Part shown: in pieces, positions 5,273-7,566 of the stretch
Numbering within the stretch: the stretch's first letter is position 1
How the letters are laid out: each line of letters opens with the position of its first letter
Origin: Thermoflexus sp040289485
GTDB taxonomy: Bacteria > Chloroflexota > Anaerolineae > Thermoflexales > Thermoflexaceae
NCBI RefSeq assembly: GCF_040289485.1
Contig: NZ_PSLG01000085.1
Coordinates: 1-7,566 of the forward strand
Length of the DNA stretch: 7,566 bases
Direction of reading: 5' to 3'
Notes under the pieces: generated by a model
The model's input: the letters and a program-made list of their open reading frames with translations, nothing else
Told to the model about the DNA's origin: nothing
The model's database searches: none
Position numbers and translations under genes: made by a program

Positions 5273-6952
5273 ATGACCCAGTTCCAGATCACCGACGACC
5301 TGGAGGCGTTGCTGAACGTCCTGCCTCCGGACATCGCCCAGGCGGTCCGGGACCAGAACCGCAACGAGGCCTTGCTGGAAGTGGTCCTGGACCTCGGCCG
5401 ATACCCGGAGGCGCGATACACCGACGGCGAGGTCACCCTCTGCCAGCGCGAGGTCACCGAGACGGACCTCCAATACGTGGTCTCCCGCATCGGGGAGTTC
5501 GACGCCGACAACCGGGCCGGGATCCAGCGCACCTTGCACCGGATCAGCGCCATTCGCAACCGGCGCGGCAACATCATCGGCCTGACCTGCCGGGTCGGGC
5601 GGGCCGTCTATGGGACGATCGATATCATCAAAGACATCATCCTCTCGGGGAAGAACATCCTGCTCCTGGGCCGGCCCGGCGTCGGCAAGACCACTATGCT
5701 TCGGGAGGCGGCCCGCGTCCTGGCGGAGCACAAGCGCGTGGTCATTGTGGACACCTCGAACGAGATCGGCGGCGATGGGGACATCCCGCACCCGGCCGTC
5801 GGCCGCGCCCGCCGCATGCAGGTCCCCAAGCCCAGTCTCCAGCATGAGGTGATGATCGAGGCCGTCGAGAACCACATGCCGGAGGTCATTATCATCGACG
5901 AGATCGGGCGCGAGCTGGAAGCCATCGCCGCCCGGACCATCGCCGAGCGGGGGGTGCAGTTGATCGCCACCGCCCACGGGAACACCCTGGAGAACCTGCT
6001 GATGAACCCCACCCTCTCGGACCTGGTGGGCGGGGTGGAGAGCGTCACCCTCTCCGACGAGGAAGCGCGGCGGCGGGGCACCCAGAAGACGGTCCTGGAG
6101 CGGCGGGCCCCGCCCACCTTCGATGTGCTCATCGAGATCCAGGACCGGCAGCGGTTGCTGGTCCACCACGACGTGGCCGCCAGCGTGGACGCGCTGCTGC
6201 GGGGTCAGCAGCCCGACGTGGAGCTCCGCTATCGGGATGCGGAGGGGCGCATCCATATTGAGAAGCCACGCTTCCGCCGGGCCACCATGGTCGGGAAGTC
6301 CCCCCTCCCCTTCTGGCGGGGCGAGATCATCGCCACCACGCCGATCGCCGCGGGGGAATCCCTGCCGGTCCTCCCCCGCGGGCGGGTGGAGCGGGCAGAG
6401 GCCTTCCGGGAGGAGATGGCGGAGGAGGCCTCGGAGGTCCGGTGGGAGGCGCCTGCCATCCCCTCCGGCAACGGCCCGCGGCGGCCCTTGCGGGTGTATC
6501 CCCTGGGGCTGGCCCGGAACCGTCTGCAGCGGGCCGCCGGCACCTTCGGGACACCCATCCAGATCGTGGAGGATCTGGGCGAGGCCGATGTGGTGATCAC
6601 CACCAAAGCCCATTACCGGCGCCATCCGCGGGCGCTCAGCGAGGCCGAGGGCCGAGGGATCCCCATCTACGTGGTGCGCTCCAACACGGCCACCCAGATC
6701 GAGAGCTGTCTGGCCGACATCCTGAACCTGGCGCCGGTGGAGGCAGGAGGGGAGGATCGTCTAGCCCAGGCCCTCGAGGAGGCGGAGGCGGCCATTCGGA
6801 AGATCCTGGCTGGGGAGGCCCGTTACGTGGATCTCTCCCCGCAGAACGCGTATATCCGTCGCCAGCAGCACCTGCTGGCCCGCCAGTACAACCTGATCTC
6901 CCACAGTTACGGCAAGGAGCCCAACCGCTACGTGCGCATCTATGCCGAATAG
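5273..6952 (+). CDS. AAA ATPase with C-terminal R3H nucleic-acid-binding domain (Ycf45/SpoIIIAA-like)
   Basis: A 559-residue soluble P-loop ATPase of the R3H family found in cyanobacteria, plastids (Ycf45) and Chloroflexota; its cellular role is not established. The N-terminal 115 residues or so resemble the lead-in of SpoIIIAA-type ATPases. Walker A is GRPGVGKTT (133-141, K139). VVIVDTSNEIGGDGDIPH follows. Walker B is VIIIDEIG (205-212, D209 and E210), then ERGVQLIATAHGNTLENL. A linker of about 100 residues precedes a second alpha/beta module starting PLRVYPLGLARNRLQRA and holding EDLGEADVVITTKAHYR and PIYVVRSNTATQI. The tail is an R3H domain, YIRRQQHLLARQYNLISHS with R529-x3-H533, which in the family binds single-stranded nucleic acid. 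I place the start at ATG 5273: the protein then begins MTQFQITDDLEALLNVLP, and GGAGGAG is upstream, though at 13 nt rather than 5-9. In-frame ATGs at 5219 and 5234 would add 18 or 13 unfamiliar residues encoded by the hairpin region. It probably has its own promoter at 5125-5153. Confidence 0.92.
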   Translation: MTQFQITDDLEALLNVLPPDIAQAVRDQNRNEALLEVVLDLGRYPEARYTDGEVTLCQREVTETDLQYVVSRIGEFDADNRAGIQRTLHRISAIRNRRGNIIGLTCRVGRAVYGTIDIIKDIILSGKNILLLGRPGVGKTTMLREAARVLAEHKRVVIVDTSNEIGGDGDIPHPAVGRARRMQVPKPSLQHEVMIEAVENHMPEVIIIDEIGRELEAIAARTIAERGVQLIATAHGNTLENLLMNPTLSDLVGGVESVTLSDEEARRRGTQKTVLERRAPPTFDVLIEIQDRQRLLVHHDVAASVDALLRGQQPDVELRYRDAEGRIHIEKPRFRRATMVGKSPLPFWRGEIIATTPIAAGESLPVLPRGRVERAEAFREEMAEEASEVRWEAPAIPSGNGPRRPLRVYPLGLARNRLQRAAGTFGTPIQIVEDLGEADVVITTKAHYRRHPRALSEAEGRGIPIYVVRSNTATQIESCLADILNLAPVEAGGEDRLAQALEEAEAAIRKILAGEARYVDLSPQNAYIRRQQHLLARQYNLISHSYGKEPNRYVRIYAE

Positions 6953-6967
6953 GGGCCCTTGGCCCCT
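6951..6967. terminator. Short perfect hairpin between convergent genes, possible bidirectional terminator
   Basis: AGGGGCC (6951-6957) pairs perfectly with GGCCCCT (6961-6967) across a CTT loop, giving seven pairs. It starts in the TAG stop of the R3H ATPase gene and ends 8 nt before the stop of the convergent gene. Neither side has a U-rich tract, so a standard intrinsic terminator is not shown, but position and symmetry fit a shared end signal. Confidence 0.4.
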
Positions 6968-6974
6968 CGCGCTC

Positions 6975-7566
6975 TCAGGATCCCTCGGCAGGCGCCTCGA
7001 GATCGATCTCCGAAGCCGCGAAGATCTGCCCCCGCTCCTCCAGCACCAGCCCGAGGGGGAAGCGTTTCCCCATCCGCAGCACGTTGATATCGAGGGTCAA
7101 CCCGAAGATGAAAGCCAGGGCCTTCCCGGAGATCCCGAAGGCCTTCAGGAACTCCTGGACCCGTTTCCGCCGCAGATTCCCGTCGAAATTCTCCAGGTGC
7201 TGGGAGGTGACGTGGAGCTTGCAGGAGATTAGCACCCACCGGACCTGCCCGGAGGCGTCCTGGACCCGCGTCACCCCATCGATCTCCCCTTCGGAGCCCA
7301 GGGGCAAGGCGGCGATGGGATCCAGAACCTGGAACCCCTGTTGCTGGAGCCAACGTTCCATATAAACGGCCATCCGGCCCTCGGCGGTTCGCCCCACCAC
7401 GGCGCCGAAGGCGTTCAACCGATCCTCGACCTTTCGAACGTGGTCATCCATCCGCTTCTCTATGCGGACCTGGGCCTCAGCCAGACGCGCCACCACCTCC
7501 TCCAGACGCGCCAGCCGCTCCTCCGTCCGGATCTGCGCCTCCTCCACACGGACCAACCGCTCCGCC
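6975..7566 (-). CDS. Coiled-coil protein with PD-(D/E)XK nuclease-like domain (DUF3782-type), 5'-partial
   Basis: A family of unknown function, common in thermophilic bacteria and cyanobacteria, with an N-terminal coiled coil and a restriction-endonuclease-like fold. Numbering from the TTG at 7556-7554, residues 1-50 are a charged coiled coil (VEEAQIRTEERLARLEE, LAEAQVRIEKRM) with two units 21 residues apart. The globular part has GRTAEGRMAVYMERWLQQQGF (two adjoining helices, 55-75), SEGEIDGV with D93 on the catalytic strand, VLISCKLHV (108-116) and a helix NLRRKRVQEFLKAFG. The usual catalytic triplet of the second strand is E-x-K; here it is S111-C112-K113, so the acidic residue is absent and activity is doubtful. 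The frame stays open upstream of the TTG to the window edge, with A-E-R continuing the heptads. I therefore treat the gene as continuing left on its own strand, with the true start outside the window. Stop TGA is at 6977-6975. It is convergent with the R3H ATPase gene. Confidence 0.82.
   Translation of the reverse strand, partial: AERLVRVEEAQIRTEERLARLEEVVARLAEAQVRIEKRMDDHVRKVEDRLNAFGAVVGRTAEGRMAVYMERWLQQQGFQVLDPIAALPLGSEGEIDGVTRVQDASGQVRWVLISCKLHVTSQHLENFDGNLRRKRVQEFLKAFGISGKALAFIFGLTLDINVLRMGKRFPLGLVLEERGQIFAASEIDLEAPAEGS

Noticed and set aside
5241..5275. GAACCCTGATC near the R3H ATPase start resembles the GAACCTGATC core of the TPP riboswitch (THI box).
   Set aside because: It has an extra C, there is no CTGAGA element upstream, the downstream TAAT...GCG...AGGGA part is missing, and the gene has no link to thiamine.
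6442..7365. 307-codon plus-strand open frame across the end of the R3H ATPase gene and the antisense of the nuclease-like gene.
   Set aside because: It covers two convergent, motif-bearing genes and itself shows only low-complexity sequence.
1..7566. Frequent GGGATC/GGATCC motifs through the window as a possible functional repeat.
   Set aside because: They fall at varied codon phases inside ordinary genes without regular spacing, and no count against expectation could be made.

Overview
The window is a high-GC bacterial chromosome segment from a draft assembly; one 31-base run of N lies inside the first gene. The gene content (a Ycf45-type AAA ATPase with an R3H tail, a class II-like EPSP synthase, a lone A-type Fe-S carrier, a coiled-coil PD-(D/E)XK-like protein) and the pervasive G/C third positions suggest a thermophilic Chloroflexota lineage. 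That placement is inferred from protein style only and was not tested by any search.

Layout: (1) 1-1972, +, the 3' part of pheT, broken in frame only by the N run. (2) 1969-2298, +, which looks like an ordinary intergenic gap but holds an eroded remnant of an E1-like (ThiF/MoeB/HesA) adenylyltransferase. It sits in an ATGA overlap with pheT, has an intact ribosome binding site, and survives as colinear islands in three reading frames. (3) 2376-2777, -, an A-type iron-sulfur carrier, convergent with pheT. (4) 2778-2917, a divergent control region. (5) 2918-5150, +, a two-gene shikimate operon, aroA (EPSP synthase) then aroE (shikimate dehydrogenase), with a 16-bp gap. (6) 5125-5272, a sigma70-type promoter overlapping the end of aroE, followed by a leader that can fold into a closed multi-helix RNA ending exactly at the Shine-Dalgarno sequence. 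(7) 5273-6952, +, the R3H-domain AAA ATPase. (8) 6951-6967, a short perfect hairpin between convergent genes. (9) 6975-7566, -, a coiled-coil plus PD-(D/E)XK-like protein that runs off the right edge.

AroA and AroE catalyse neighbouring steps of chorismate synthesis and are probably co-transcribed. pheT uses the phenylalanine made from that pathway, but the iron-sulfur carrier and the divergent region separate it from aroA, so no shared operon is claimed. The R3H ATPase appears to have its own promoter and leader rather than simply extending the aro operon.

The most interesting non-standard signals are the structured leader before the R3H ATPase, which includes an exact anti-Shine-Dalgarno match in one hairpin, and the decayed E1-like gene behind pheT. 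No phage, insertion sequence, CRISPR array, tRNA or rRNA was seen.
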